Source: JBBRSD01 sp038245725
GTDB taxonomy: Bacteria > Actinomycetota > Coriobacteriia > Anaerosomatales > JAAXUF01
Direction of reading: 5' to 3'
Length of the DNA stretch: 64,000 bases
Assembly: GCA_038245725.1 (NCBI GenBank)
Contig: JBBRSD010000003.1
Span: 1-64,000 of the forward strand
Position 1 is the stretch's first letter. Each line of letters starts with the position of its first letter. Shown in pieces: positions 53,769-62,263 of this stretch. The position numbers and the translations under genes were made by a program. The notes beneath the pieces are model-generated. The model saw only the letters and a list, made by a program, of their open reading frames with translations. It did not search any database and was not told the origin of the DNA.

Positions 53769-54263
53769 GTGCCGTTGAAGACGGAGGCCTACTACAGGCA
53801 GATCGCGGAAGAGGCGCTGGTTAGCGCCGGCGTCTCCGAGCCGCCTGTGCCCGTAGAACACATCATCGCGTCGCTGGGGATTCCCGTCTTGCCGGTCAAC
53901 CTGCCCATCTTCTTCACGGCGGCGACCGTCAATACCGACGGTTTGCCGGTGATGGTCGTCAACTTCGCCCAACCCGAGCCGGTCCGCCGAGAAGCCCTCG
54001 CGCACATGCTCAGCCACATGCTGCTGTTGCTGGAGGACCCGAGCAACGTCTTCCCGCGCGGCACCGCGGATCACGACGACGCCGAGATGCTCGCGCACGA
54101 GCTCACCATGCCCTCGACGATGGTCATCGACCAATCGCGTCTGTGGTTCAACGACTTCCGCTACCTTGCGCGCCTTTTCGGCGTGGGCGAGGTAGCCATG
54201 CTCGAACGGATGCGCGAACTCGGCATCATCGACAACCAGCAGGGAATCCGCTGGGACTTCTGA
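53769..54263 (+). CDS. ImmA/IrrE-like protein lacking the catalytic glutamate
   Basis: A 164-residue protein with the ImmA/IrrE (DUF955) layout: helix LKTEAYYRQIAEEALVSAG, then IIASLGIPVLPVNLPIFFTAATV, the zinc-site helix, and EMLAHELTMPSTMVIDQS matching the usual trailing AEELLMP motif. Where the family has HEXXH, residues 79-83 read HMLSH: both His are kept but the catalytic Glu is Met. It therefore probably does not cleave a repressor and may be a regulatory or antagonist form. GTG 53769; divergent from the HEAT/HD-GYP pair across ~207 bases. Confidence 0.75.
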   Translation: MPLKTEAYYRQIAEEALVSAGVSEPPVPVEHIIASLGIPVLPVNLPIFFTAATVNTDGLPVMVVNFAQPEPVRREALAHMLSHMLLLLEDPSNVFPRGTADHDDAEMLAHELTMPSTMVIDQSRLWFNDFRYLARLFGVGEVAMLERMRELGIIDNQQGIRWDF

Positions 54264-54372
54264 TTCGCGCGCGCCTCGATCCAGGAGTTCTTGTCCGGGT
54301 CGGCTGCTATGATGCTGCTCGAGCCACGTGAGGACGAACGGTCCTCGCGACGCACCCCCGGGGAGGCACTTC

Positions 54373-55347
54373 ATGCGCACGAGCTACGCCATTGGCGTCG
54401 ACGTAGGTGGCACACGTATCGCCGCCGGGCTGGTCGAACGCAAGGGCCGCATCGTCAAAGACGCCAAGCGACTGACGCCGAAGACCGGCCCGTTCGCTGT
54501 CATCGACGCCATCATCGACCTCGTCGAAGAGGTGCACGCCGGCGCGCAAGCGTCCGAGGTGGCGGGCGTCGGTATCGGCATTCCGGGACAGATCGACTTC
54601 CTGCGCCAGTCGGTGGAGTTCTGCACCAACCTGCCGTTGGCCGGCGTCGACGTGCGATCGCTCGTGATGTCGCGCGCCAAGGAGGAGGTCACCGTGGACA
54701 ACGACGGACACCTCGCAGCCCTCGGCGAAGCGCGCTACGGCGCCGCCAAAGGAGCACGCGACTTCCTGATGATCACCGTCGGCACCGGCGTCGGTGGCGG
54801 CATCTTCATCGGCGACGAACTGTTCCGCGGCAGCCGCGGACTGGGCGGCGAGCTCGGCCACACTGTGGTCCAACTCGACGGCCCGCTCTGCCCCTGCGGC
54901 GGGAGGGGCCACCTCGAGGCGTACCTGGGTCGGCCCGCGATCGCCGCGAAGGGCCGAGAGGCCGCCGAGACGTTCAAGGGCCGCGAGATCCTCAAGGCAG
55001 CTGGCGACAAGGTCGACGAAGTCACGGCCGAATCGGTCCTCATCGCCGCGAAGGCGGGCGACCCTGTCGCTCGCGAGATTCTTCTCGGCTGCGGTGACGT
55101 GCTCGGCCGCGCGCTCGTGGGCTTCGTCAACGTCTTCAATCCCCGGCTCATCTGCATCGGCGGTGGTATCGGCGAAGGAGCAGACTTCATGGTCGAGCGC
55201 GCCGCACAGGTCATGCAGGGCGAAGCGCTCGCGGGTCGCCGAGATGTCTCGGTCGTCCAGGCTGTTCTCGGCAATGACGCCGGTATTCTGGGCGCCGCAG
55301 CCATGGCGTTCGACGAGCACGACTCACGACAGGGCCTCAGCCGGTAG
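54373..55347 (+). CDS. ROK-family sugar kinase (glucokinase-like)
   Basis: A 324-residue ROK enzyme. The phosphate loop is AIGVDVGGTRIAAGLVE, the sugar-binding/catalytic DNDGHLAALGEARYGAAKG has Asp for the base, GVGGGIFIGDELFRGSRGLGGELGH follows, and the zinc site reads CPCGGRGHLEAYLG. The zinc motif is looser than the usual CGCGRRGCLE. Likely phosphorylates glucose or N-acetylated sugars; specificity unknown. ATG 54373 follows GGGAGGC. It begins a row of genes transcribed toward rsmI. Confidence 0.9.
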   Translation: MRTSYAIGVDVGGTRIAAGLVERKGRIVKDAKRLTPKTGPFAVIDAIIDLVEEVHAGAQASEVAGVGIGIPGQIDFLRQSVEFCTNLPLAGVDVRSLVMSRAKEEVTVDNDGHLAALGEARYGAAKGARDFLMITVGTGVGGGIFIGDELFRGSRGLGGELGHTVVQLDGPLCPCGGRGHLEAYLGRPAIAAKGREAAETFKGREILKAAGDKVDEVTAESVLIAAKAGDPVAREILLGCGDVLGRALVGFVNVFNPRLICIGGGIGEGADFMVERAAQVMQGEALAGRRDVSVVQAVLGNDAGILGAAAMAFDEHDSRQGLSR

Positions 55348-55372
55348 CCACGACCGGCCGAGAGGGGAGTCC

Positions 55373-56485
55373 GTGGACTACCGCGACGTCATGAAGGATG
55401 CGTGGGAGATCACGCGCCGGACGCGGGCGTTGTGGGTGCTCGGCGCGATCTCGGCGGCGCAGGCGATGGTCTACTCGGTGGTCATGGCGATGATACTTGT
55501 GCCCATCGCGGTGCTGCCCCAGATGTCCACCTCGTTGACGCTCGTTTCCCAGGGGGTCGACTCCGACGCGAGCCCGTTCGGCGCGGTGGCGCTACTGCTC
55601 GCCAACGGCTCGCGAGCCGTAGTCAGCCACATGCCGGAGATCATCGCGATCATCGTGGTCGTGTTTGCTGTGTGGATCGTTTTGGGAGTGCTCGACGTGG
55701 CCGCGCAACCGGCGATGATCGCGGTCTCGCTCGGCAGGATCGAGGGGCGCGACGTGAGCGTGTCAGAGGCGCTCCGCACAGGGTTTGGGCTGTGGGGGCG
55801 TACGGTGGGCCTGCTCACGGTGGCGGCACTGCCTTTGCTCGCGCTGGTATTCGGAATCGCCGTGTCGACGACGTTCATGTATACGCTGCCCATCATGCGC
55901 GGCGTCGTGCCTGGTCCGGCTCCCGCCCTCGCAATGCAGCTCGCCTTCGCGCCGCTTCAGGCAGCGGTCTCCCTCATGACCGTTGCGCTCTCTGTCGTGG
56001 TGACGATCGCGTTGCGCCACGCGCTAGTCGAAGCCGTGCAGGTGCGCGAGGCGCTTCGCCGCGGATGGCGTCTGGTGCGAAGCAACTTCGCGGCGATCGC
56101 AGTGACCTACCTTGTCGCGTCGAGCGCCGCTGTCCTCGTCGCGCTCACACTCGGGGTCGGTGTCGCGCTTCTCGGAGGGGTTGCGGCAGTGATTCTTACA
56201 GGTAGCACGCTGATTGCGATGAAGAGCCTGGGAACTGTCGCTGCGAGTATCGCCTTGGCGGGTGTGTCGTTGGCCGCCTGCATCGGCTTCGCGTTTCAGG
56301 CCGCACTCTACGCGTGGACGTCGACGGTGTGGACGCTCGCGTGGCGTAACCTGACCGGCCGAGATGAGACTTCGGTGGCCTTGGGCGCCGTGCGCGCGGA
56401 TGCCACAGGCACTTCGGGCGTTGGCCTTTGGGCCGGTGAGGGAAACCACAAAGGAGCGGGACGGACTACGTTCGATCAGGGCTGA
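55373..56485 (+). CDS. Polytopic membrane protein, first of two paralogues
   Basis: A 370-residue protein with about six membrane helices. Its N-terminus, MKDAWEITRRTRALWVLGAI, matches the AWKITWRYRALWVLGLF of the next gene, so the two are paralogues. GTG 55373 is preceded by GAGAGGGGAG. No catalytic motif; such proteins are sometimes annotated as glycerophosphodiesterase-membrane-domain or DUF4013-like, which I cannot confirm. Confidence 0.7.
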   Translation: MDYRDVMKDAWEITRRTRALWVLGAISAAQAMVYSVVMAMILVPIAVLPQMSTSLTLVSQGVDSDASPFGAVALLLANGSRAVVSHMPEIIAIIVVVFAVWIVLGVLDVAAQPAMIAVSLGRIEGRDVSVSEALRTGFGLWGRTVGLLTVAALPLLALVFGIAVSTTFMYTLPIMRGVVPGPAPALAMQLAFAPLQAAVSLMTVALSVVVTIALRHALVEAVQVREALRRGWRLVRSNFAAIAVTYLVASSAAVLVALTLGVGVALLGGVAAVILTGSTLIAMKSLGTVAASIALAGVSLAACIGFAFQAALYAWTSTVWTLAWRNLTGRDETSVALGAVRADATGTSGVGLWAGEGNHKGAGRTTFDQG

Positions 56486-56499
56486 CGGAGAGGACTGCC

Positions 56500-57693
56500 A
56501 TGCGTTTCGGGGAGATCATCAGCAAGGCGTGGAAGATCACGTGGCGCTATCGCGCATTGTGGGTCCTTGGCTTGTTCGCCGGCGTCACCGGCGGTGGCGG
56601 AGGAGGTGGCGGGGGCAACTACGGGAACAACTTCGGATCCCGAACAGGAACGGGGAGCGGGTCGGGCAACCCGTTCGGAAGCGCAGAACTGTCGCGCCTG
56701 GGTTCACAACTGACACATTGGCTCCCGCTCATCGTGGTCGGGATCGCGGGGCTCCTGGTCGTGGGCTTAGTCTTCGCGGTACTGGGCATCGGGGCGCGCG
56801 GAGCTCTGGTGTGGGCCGTAAACGAGATCGAAGAGGGTCGCCGCCCCGCTCTCGGCGAGTCGTGGAACCGGGGCTTCGCACGCTTCTGGAGCCTGCTCGG
56901 TCTCGGATTGTTGCTCGGATTGCCCATACTGGTCGCGGTACTGCTGTTGGTCGCCGCGATCCTCATCCCCTTGGCCGGACCGCTCATGCGTGGCGGTGAG
57001 CCAAGTCTGCCCGCGGTCATCGCACCGATGTGCGGCGCGCTCGCCATCGGCATCCCGCTGCTACTTGTTGCAGGAGTCGTCCTCGGGATCATGCAGATCA
57101 CAGGAACGCGCTTCATCATCCTCGACGGGATGGGAGCGGTGCACGCCGCGGGTGAAGGCTGGAGAGCTTTCCGGGCCAGGATTGGCGATCACATTCTCAT
57201 GTTCCTCATCAACATCGGCTTGAATATCGCCGCGGGTCTGGCGATTGCGATCCCCTTCGTCATCCTGGCGCTCGTCACGATCGTCCCAGCTGTCATCGCC
57301 GGGGCGTCCGGCCGCTGGACGACTTTCGGGCTGGCAATCGCTGTGTTCTTCCTGTTCGTCTTCGCGGTCTCTTTCATCTACAGGGCGATCTGGGGCACGT
57401 TCACGTCTGCGCTCTGGACGATCTTCTACCGCAGACTGACGGGCCGAGAGTTGCTCGCACCCGCGTGGCCGCCAGCGCCAACGTCCCCTGTGCCTGGTCC
57501 GCCTGTCTGGGCGCCGCCCGTTGCGCCTGTGGTGCCCGGACCGCCCGCAGGCATGCCACCCGCACCACCGGCGCCGCCGGTCATGCCTGGTCCGCCTGTT
57601 GAGGCGCCGACGGCTCCGCCGATGGCCCCGACCCCACCTATGGCTCCCGCACTGCAGACGCCATCGCAGCCGCCCGCGCAGCCGCCAGCATGA
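56500..57693 (+). CDS. Polytopic membrane protein, second paralogue, with Gly-rich loop and Pro-rich tail
   Basis: A 397-residue protein with about six membrane helices. After the paralogue motif there is an unbroken run of glycines (residues 31-39) in an extracytoplasmic or cytoplasmic loop with Asn/Ser/Thr, and the last ~75 residues are Pro/Ala/Met repeats (PGPPVWAPPVAPVVPGPP). Both are low-complexity. Its stop overlaps rsmI by ATGA, so the housekeeping gene is coupled to this one. Confidence 0.7.
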   Translation: MRFGEIISKAWKITWRYRALWVLGLFAGVTGGGGGGGGGNYGNNFGSRTGTGSGSGNPFGSAELSRLGSQLTHWLPLIVVGIAGLLVVGLVFAVLGIGARGALVWAVNEIEEGRRPALGESWNRGFARFWSLLGLGLLLGLPILVAVLLLVAAILIPLAGPLMRGGEPSLPAVIAPMCGALAIGIPLLLVAGVVLGIMQITGTRFIILDGMGAVHAAGEGWRAFRARIGDHILMFLINIGLNIAAGLAIAIPFVILALVTIVPAVIAGASGRWTTFGLAIAVFFLFVFAVSFIYRAIWGTFTSALWTIFYRRLTGRELLAPAWPPAPTSPVPGPPVWAPPVAPVVPGPPAGMPPAPPAPPVMPGPPVEAPTAPPMAPTPPMAPALQTPSQPPAQPPA

Positions 57694-58532
57694 GGGAGCC
57701 CGGCCGACTCATCGTCTGCGCCACGCCCATCGGCAATCTGGGCGACGTCACGCTGCGTGTGCTCGATGCGCTGCGCGACGCAGACACCATCGCGGCAGAG
57801 GACACTCGCGTCACGCGGAAGCTCCTTGCCCGCTACGACGTCGAAACGCGTCTCGAGCGCTGCGACGAGCACACTGTGGAGCGTCAGACGCCAGCGTTAC
57901 TCGAGCGCATGCTCGGCGGCGAGGTCATAGCGCTGGTCTCAGACGCCGGTACGCCCGGCGTAAGCGATCCGGGCGCGCGACTCGTCGACGCCTGCATCGA
58001 CGCCGGTATCGCGGTCGAGGTGCTGCCGGGCGCGAGCGCGATCCTGGCAGCTCTCGTTGCGAGCGGGCTGCCCACGCACGCCTTCTACTTCGGCGGCTTC
58101 CTCCCGCGAAAGGCCGGCGAACGCGCCCGTGCCCTCTCGGCCATCGAATCGCTTGATGCGACGCTCATCTTCTATGAGTCGCCGAACCGCGCAGCCGCGA
58201 CGCTCGCAGCGCTCGCTGTGGCTCTGCCGGGAAGACGTGCCGCTCTCGCACGCGAGCTCACGAAGCTCTTCGAGGAGGTCGTGCGCGGCGACATAGAGGA
58301 GGTCGCTGCTGCCATAGCGGCGCGTGAAAGCCTGAAAGGGGAGGTCGTGTTGCTCGTGGGGCCTCCACTCGCGCGCGAACAGCAGCAGACTGACCCAGTG
58401 GTGGTGCGGGCGGCGATCGATGCCGCAATCGCCAAGGGTGCGACGCGCAGTGACGCGGTCAAACGAGTCGCGCGCGAACTGGAGCTACCAAGAAGCGAGG
58501 TCTATGACATCGCCCATCGGCCTACTGGATAG
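57690..58532 (+). CDS. rsmI: 16S rRNA 2'-O-methyltransferase RsmI
   Basis: Methylates C1402 of 16S rRNA on the 2'-O using SAM. The SPOUT-like/tetrapyrrole-methylase-type fold shows LIVCATPIGNLGDVTLRVLDALRDADTIAAEDTRVT, ALVSDAGTPGVSDPGARLV and FYFGGFLPRKAGER. Length 280 is normal. It is followed, on the opposite strand, by the AbrB-like gene before metG. Confidence 0.95.
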   Translation: MREPGRLIVCATPIGNLGDVTLRVLDALRDADTIAAEDTRVTRKLLARYDVETRLERCDEHTVERQTPALLERMLGGEVIALVSDAGTPGVSDPGARLVDACIDAGIAVEVLPGASAILAALVASGLPTHAFYFGGFLPRKAGERARALSAIESLDATLIFYESPNRAAATLAALAVALPGRRAALARELTKLFEEVVRGDIEEVAAAIAARESLKGEVVLLVGPPLAREQQQTDPVVVRAAIDAAIAKGATRSDAVKRVARELELPRSEVYDIAHRPTG

Positions 58533-58574
58533 CGCCGACAGGTTGTGCGAGCGTGCCACGTCAGCCGTTATCGG

Positions 58575-58820
58575 CTATGACTTCTTGATCGTGGCGACGC
58601 AATCCGCACACACGGGACGCTCTTTGACCTGCACGATGTCGGTGTCGGTCGCACCGCAGATCGAGCAGGAGTCCTTGTGCTTGGTCAGAATGATGTTGTC
58701 GCCCTCGACGAAGATGGCGACGGGGTCTTTGACCTTGATGCCGAGCGTTCGACGAAGCTCCATGGGGATGACGATTCTGCCGAGGTCATCGACGCGGCGG
58801 ACGATACCAGTGTCGTGCAT
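58575..58820 (-). CDS. AbrB/SpoVT-like regulator with a C-terminal zinc ribbon
   Basis: An 81-residue protein: an AbrB swapped-hairpin DNA-binding domain at residues 1-48 (TGIVRRVDDLGRIVIPMELRRTLGIKVKDPVAIFVEGDNIIL), then a CxxC...CxxC element (CSICGATDTDIVQVKERPVCADC) that should bind zinc. ATG 58820. It reads against rsmI and metG and separates them. Transition-state-type regulation is likely; targets unknown. Confidence 0.9.
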   Translation of the reverse strand: MHDTGIVRRVDDLGRIVIPMELRRTLGIKVKDPVAIFVEGDNIILTKHKDSCSICGATDTDIVQVKERPVCADCVATIKKS

Positions 58821-58956
58821 CGCTTCTGCCTCCCTCTTAAGGCTCCCACGCCGAACAGCTGCGCCGGAACGGTTAGAATGCTCGAAGAGTCTCGCCGACT
58901 TCGCGGCTGACACGCTCGCTAACAGCAGTACCCTCACTCACGGAGTGCCGAAACAT

Positions 58957-60513
58957 ATGGATAAGCAGAACTCATTCTATCTGACCACACCGATCTACTA
59001 TGTGAATTCGGTTCCGCATCTCGGCACGGCGTATACGACCATCGCCGCCGACGCACTCGCACGGTATCGCCGGATGTGCGGTGACGACGTGTGGTTCCTC
59101 ACGGGCCTTGACGAGCATGGCCAGAAGGTCGAACAGGCTGCCACCGAGAACGGCGTGACTCCGCAGGAGTGGGCCGATCGAATGGCCGCCCGTTTCCGGG
59201 AAGCTTGGGCGATGCTTAACATCTCCAACGACGACTTCATCCGAACCACCGAGCCGCGCCACGAGCGTGGCGTGCGCGAGTTCCTCACCGCGCTGTACGA
59301 GCGCGGCGACATCTATCCTGGCACGTATGAGGGCTGGTACTGCGTTCCGTGTGAGACGTACTTCACTGAAGAGCAGCTCGCCGACGACCACACCTGCCCG
59401 CAGTGCGGACGGAAGGTGGAATTCGTCCGAGAAGACAACTACTTCTTCAAGCTCTCGGCGTATCAGGATCGGCTGCTCGCGTATTTCGAGGCACATCCGG
59501 GCTTCATCCGGCCCGAGTCTCGCAAGAACGAGGTTCTTTCATTCGTGAAAGGCGGTCTGCGCGACCTCTCGATCTCGCGCGCGAACGTGAAGTGGGGCAT
59601 CCCGCTTCCGTGGGACGACACGCACACGATCTACGTCTGGTTCGATGCGCTCATCAACTACATCACGGCGATCGGATACGGCGATCCTGAAAAAACCGGC
59701 GAGTTCACGAAGCGGTGGCCCGCACAACTTCATTTCGTTGGGAAGGACATCATCCGCTTCCACTGCGTCATCTGGCCGGCGATGCTGATCGCCGCGGAGC
59801 TGCCCGTGCCGGAGCGTGTCTTTGCGCACGGATTCCTGCTCACCAAGGGCGAGAAGATGAGCAAGTCCAAAGGCAACGCGATGGCACCGGCGGACCTCGT
59901 GGCGAAGTTCGGCGTTGACGGCTACCGCTACTACTTCATGCGCGAGGTGCAGTTCGGCCTCGACGGCTCGATCTCGCTTGAGGCGATGGTTCAGCGCTAT
60001 AACGGCGATCTCGCCAACGACTGGGGCAACCTGTGTTCTCGGCTGTTCAACATGGTCGGGAAGTACTGCGACGGCCAGGTGCCGCGGCCGGGCGAGCCCT
60101 CCGACGACGACGCCGAGCTCATCGCGATTGCCGACGGGCTTCCACCCGCCTTCGCGTCTCGCATGGACGCGCTCGACTACGCGGGCGCGCTCGATAGTGC
60201 GTGGGAGCTCATCAAGCGGACGAACCGCTACATCGAAGATGCCGCTCCGTGGAATCTCGCGAAGTCGGAAGAGACGCTTCCCCGGTTGCGCACCGTGCTC
60301 TACAACGCGCTCGAGGCCGTGCGGATCGCCGCACTCTTCACCGCGCCAGTGATGCCCGCGACCTCGCAGGAAGTGTGGTCGCGCATGGGGTTGGGCGACC
60401 CGCTGGCAGTCACCGACATCGCGGCTGTGGCCACGTGGGGCGGCCTGCCCGCAGGCAACGCCGTCGTCAAAGGCGAGGCGCTCTTCCAGCGCATCGTCGA
60501 AGATGCCGAGTAG
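58957..60513 (+). CDS. metG: Methionyl-tRNA synthetase
   Basis: Charges tRNA-Met. The class I signature is TPIYYVNSVPHLGTAYT (HLGT in the HIGH position) and the second, KMSKS, is in KGEKMSKSKGNAMAP. A zinc knuckle is present (CVPCETYF and CPQCGRKVEF). Anticodon-binding helices end the protein; the optional dimerisation OB domain seen in some MetRS is absent, giving 518 residues. ATG 58957 follows GGAG. It leads the tatD gene by six bases. Confidence 0.97.
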   Translation: MDKQNSFYLTTPIYYVNSVPHLGTAYTTIAADALARYRRMCGDDVWFLTGLDEHGQKVEQAATENGVTPQEWADRMAARFREAWAMLNISNDDFIRTTEPRHERGVREFLTALYERGDIYPGTYEGWYCVPCETYFTEEQLADDHTCPQCGRKVEFVREDNYFFKLSAYQDRLLAYFEAHPGFIRPESRKNEVLSFVKGGLRDLSISRANVKWGIPLPWDDTHTIYVWFDALINYITAIGYGDPEKTGEFTKRWPAQLHFVGKDIIRFHCVIWPAMLIAAELPVPERVFAHGFLLTKGEKMSKSKGNAMAPADLVAKFGVDGYRYYFMREVQFGLDGSISLEAMVQRYNGDLANDWGNLCSRLFNMVGKYCDGQVPRPGEPSDDDAELIAIADGLPPAFASRMDALDYAGALDSAWELIKRTNRYIEDAAPWNLAKSEETLPRLRTVLYNALEAVRIAALFTAPVMPATSQEVWSRMGLGDPLAVTDIAAVATWGGLPAGNAVVKGEALFQRIVEDAE

Positions 60514-60519
60514 CCCGCG

Positions 60520-61434
60520 ATGACCCCAGCCGAGAACACCTCACCTGCGTCGCCCAGCTCGCTCTTCGCCGACGCGAAGGGCCGCCCGGTCGCGCCGCCC
60601 GACTTCGGCGGTCAGCTCGTCGCCGACACGCACGCCCATCTCGACATGTTGGATGATCCCGCAGGCGCGCTCGCTCGCGCTGCGCTCGCCGGCATCGGCC
60701 TCATCGCGACCGTCGCGGACCCGAGCGAGGACGCGCCTCGCACGTACGCCGCGGTCGCTGAGTGGCTGGCGGCCGCGGGTGAGCAGCTGGCCGGCGTCGG
60801 GTCGCCCTCCTCCGCACTCCCGCGAGTTCGCGTCATCCTCGGCGTGCATCCTCACAACGCGAAGGAGTTCTCGGCAGAGGTCGAGAGCCTCGTGCGTGAA
60901 CTCGCCGCGAGCCCGCTGACGTGCGCGATCGGGGAGATCGGGCTCGACTACCACTACGACAATTCGCCGCGAGACGTGCAGCGAGCTGTCTTTCAGCGCC
61001 AGCTCGAACTCGCGCACGAACTGAAGCTGCCCTGCGTCATCCACCTGCGCGAAGCGCACGACGATGGCGCGCGAATCCTCTCCCAGGTCGGAGTGCCCGA
61101 AACCGGTTGCATCCTGCACTGCTTCAACCTCGGTCCCGAGCAGATGCAGACGTTCCTCGCGATGGGCTGTCACATCAGCTTCGCCGGCCCGGTCACATTC
61201 AAGAAGGCCGACGAGGTTCGAACCGCAGCGGCGCTCGTGCCCGCCGACAGGATCCTCACCGAGACCGACTGCCCCTTCATGGCGCCCGAACCTTTTCGCG
61301 GACGCAAGAACGAACCGGCTTTCACGGTGTTCACCGCTGCGCGCATCGCAGAGGCTCGGGGCGAGTCATTGCCTGAGTTCGCGGCCATCGCCTACGCGAA
61401 TGCGGCGCGTATTCTCGACCCGGACCGCTCGTGA
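60520..61434 (+). CDS. tatD: TatD-family metal-dependent hydrolase
   Basis: A 304-residue TIM-barrel hydrolase. Motifs: VADTHAHLDML (two metal ligands), VILGVHPHNAKEF, AIGEIGLDYHYDNSPRDVQRAVFQRQLELA, PCVIHLREAHDD and ILTETDCPFMAPEPFRGRKNEP. TatD proteins are 3'-5' deoxyribonucleases. An extra ~25 N-terminal residues precede the barrel. The next gene begins within its stop (GTGA). Confidence 0.93.
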   Translation: MTPAENTSPASPSSLFADAKGRPVAPPDFGGQLVADTHAHLDMLDDPAGALARAALAGIGLIATVADPSEDAPRTYAAVAEWLAAAGEQLAGVGSPSSALPRVRVILGVHPHNAKEFSAEVESLVRELAASPLTCAIGEIGLDYHYDNSPRDVQRAVFQRQLELAHELKLPCVIHLREAHDDGARILSQVGVPETGCILHCFNLGPEQMQTFLAMGCHISFAGPVTFKKADEVRTAAALVPADRILTETDCPFMAPEPFRGRKNEPAFTVFTAARIAEARGESLPEFAAIAYANAARILDPDRS

Positions 61435-62039
61435 GCGCGTCTGACACCGCGCGTGCTGCGCGGGTGCTGTGCATCGCCGGCAGCCCGCGGCGTGGCGGCA
61501 ACTCCGACCAGCTCCTCGACGCGCTCGAGCGCGGCGTTCGCGCGGCAGGCGGCGAGCCCGAGCGGCTCGTCGCGACGGATGTGGGCGCGCACCCGTGCCG
61601 AGGCTGCAATGCGTGCGCTCAGACAGGTGAATGCGTGCTGCGAGACGGCATGGATGCGGTCTACTCGGCGGTCGACAGGGCTGATGCGATCGCCATCGCG
61701 ACGCCGGTCTTCTTCGCGACCGTGCCAGCGGTCCTCAAGATCGTCTACGACCGGTTCCAGCCCTACTGGGCGCGGCGATACTCGCTCGGCGAGCCGGCGC
61801 CTGAGCACAAGCGTCCGGGGGCGTTGCTCGTGGTCGGCGGCGGCGGTGACCCGTTCGGCACCGCGTGCGCCATCACTCCCAGCAAAAGCGTCATGAACGT
61901 GGTGGGCGTCTCGCTCGGCATCGTGTACGAGTGCGTCGGCCCAGATTCGTCCTCGGACATGGGCCACCGCCCCGAGTGTCTCGAGCGCGCCGAGGAGATC
62001 GGCCGCGAGCTTGTCTCGGCGGTGTCACTCACCGATTAG
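61431..62039 (+). CDS. NADPH-dependent FMN reductase-like flavoprotein
   Basis: A 202-residue flavodoxin-fold oxidoreductase. The FMN phosphate loop is VLCIAGSPRRGGNSDQLLDAL, CRGCNACAQTGECVLRDGM is a Cys-rich segment found in the iron-sulfur flavoprotein subgroup, and AIAIATPVFFATVPAVLKIVYDRFQPYW follows. The cysteines may hold a cluster or act as redox thiols. GTG 61431 overlaps the tatD stop. Confidence 0.88.
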   Translation: MSASDTARAARVLCIAGSPRRGGNSDQLLDALERGVRAAGGEPERLVATDVGAHPCRGCNACAQTGECVLRDGMDAVYSAVDRADAIAIATPVFFATVPAVLKIVYDRFQPYWARRYSLGEPAPEHKRPGALLVVGGGGDPFGTACAITPSKSVMNVVGVSLGIVYECVGPDSSSDMGHRPECLERAEEIGRELVSAVSLTD

Positions 62040-62263
62040 TCCTCCGAGAAGCCCGTTGCCGTCTTGACACAATTCGGCAAATATGGGCGTCTGCCTCGTC
62101 CTGAATGCGACGAACGCCCGGCCGCGTTGCCTTTCGCAATCCGTGCCGCTGGGGCGTCATCCGTGGCGACCTGCGCGTTTGCGCGAGGCCCTTCACAGGG
62201 GTAGCATCGGCAATCCGCCTCCGTTACGGAACGGTTGAAAAGTCCCCGAACAGAGAGGTCTGA

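Noticed and set aside
62177..62205. TTGCGC-N17-TAGCAT as a promoter for the YabE-like gene
   Set aside because: Weak match in a GC-rich background; many equal matches expected by chance.
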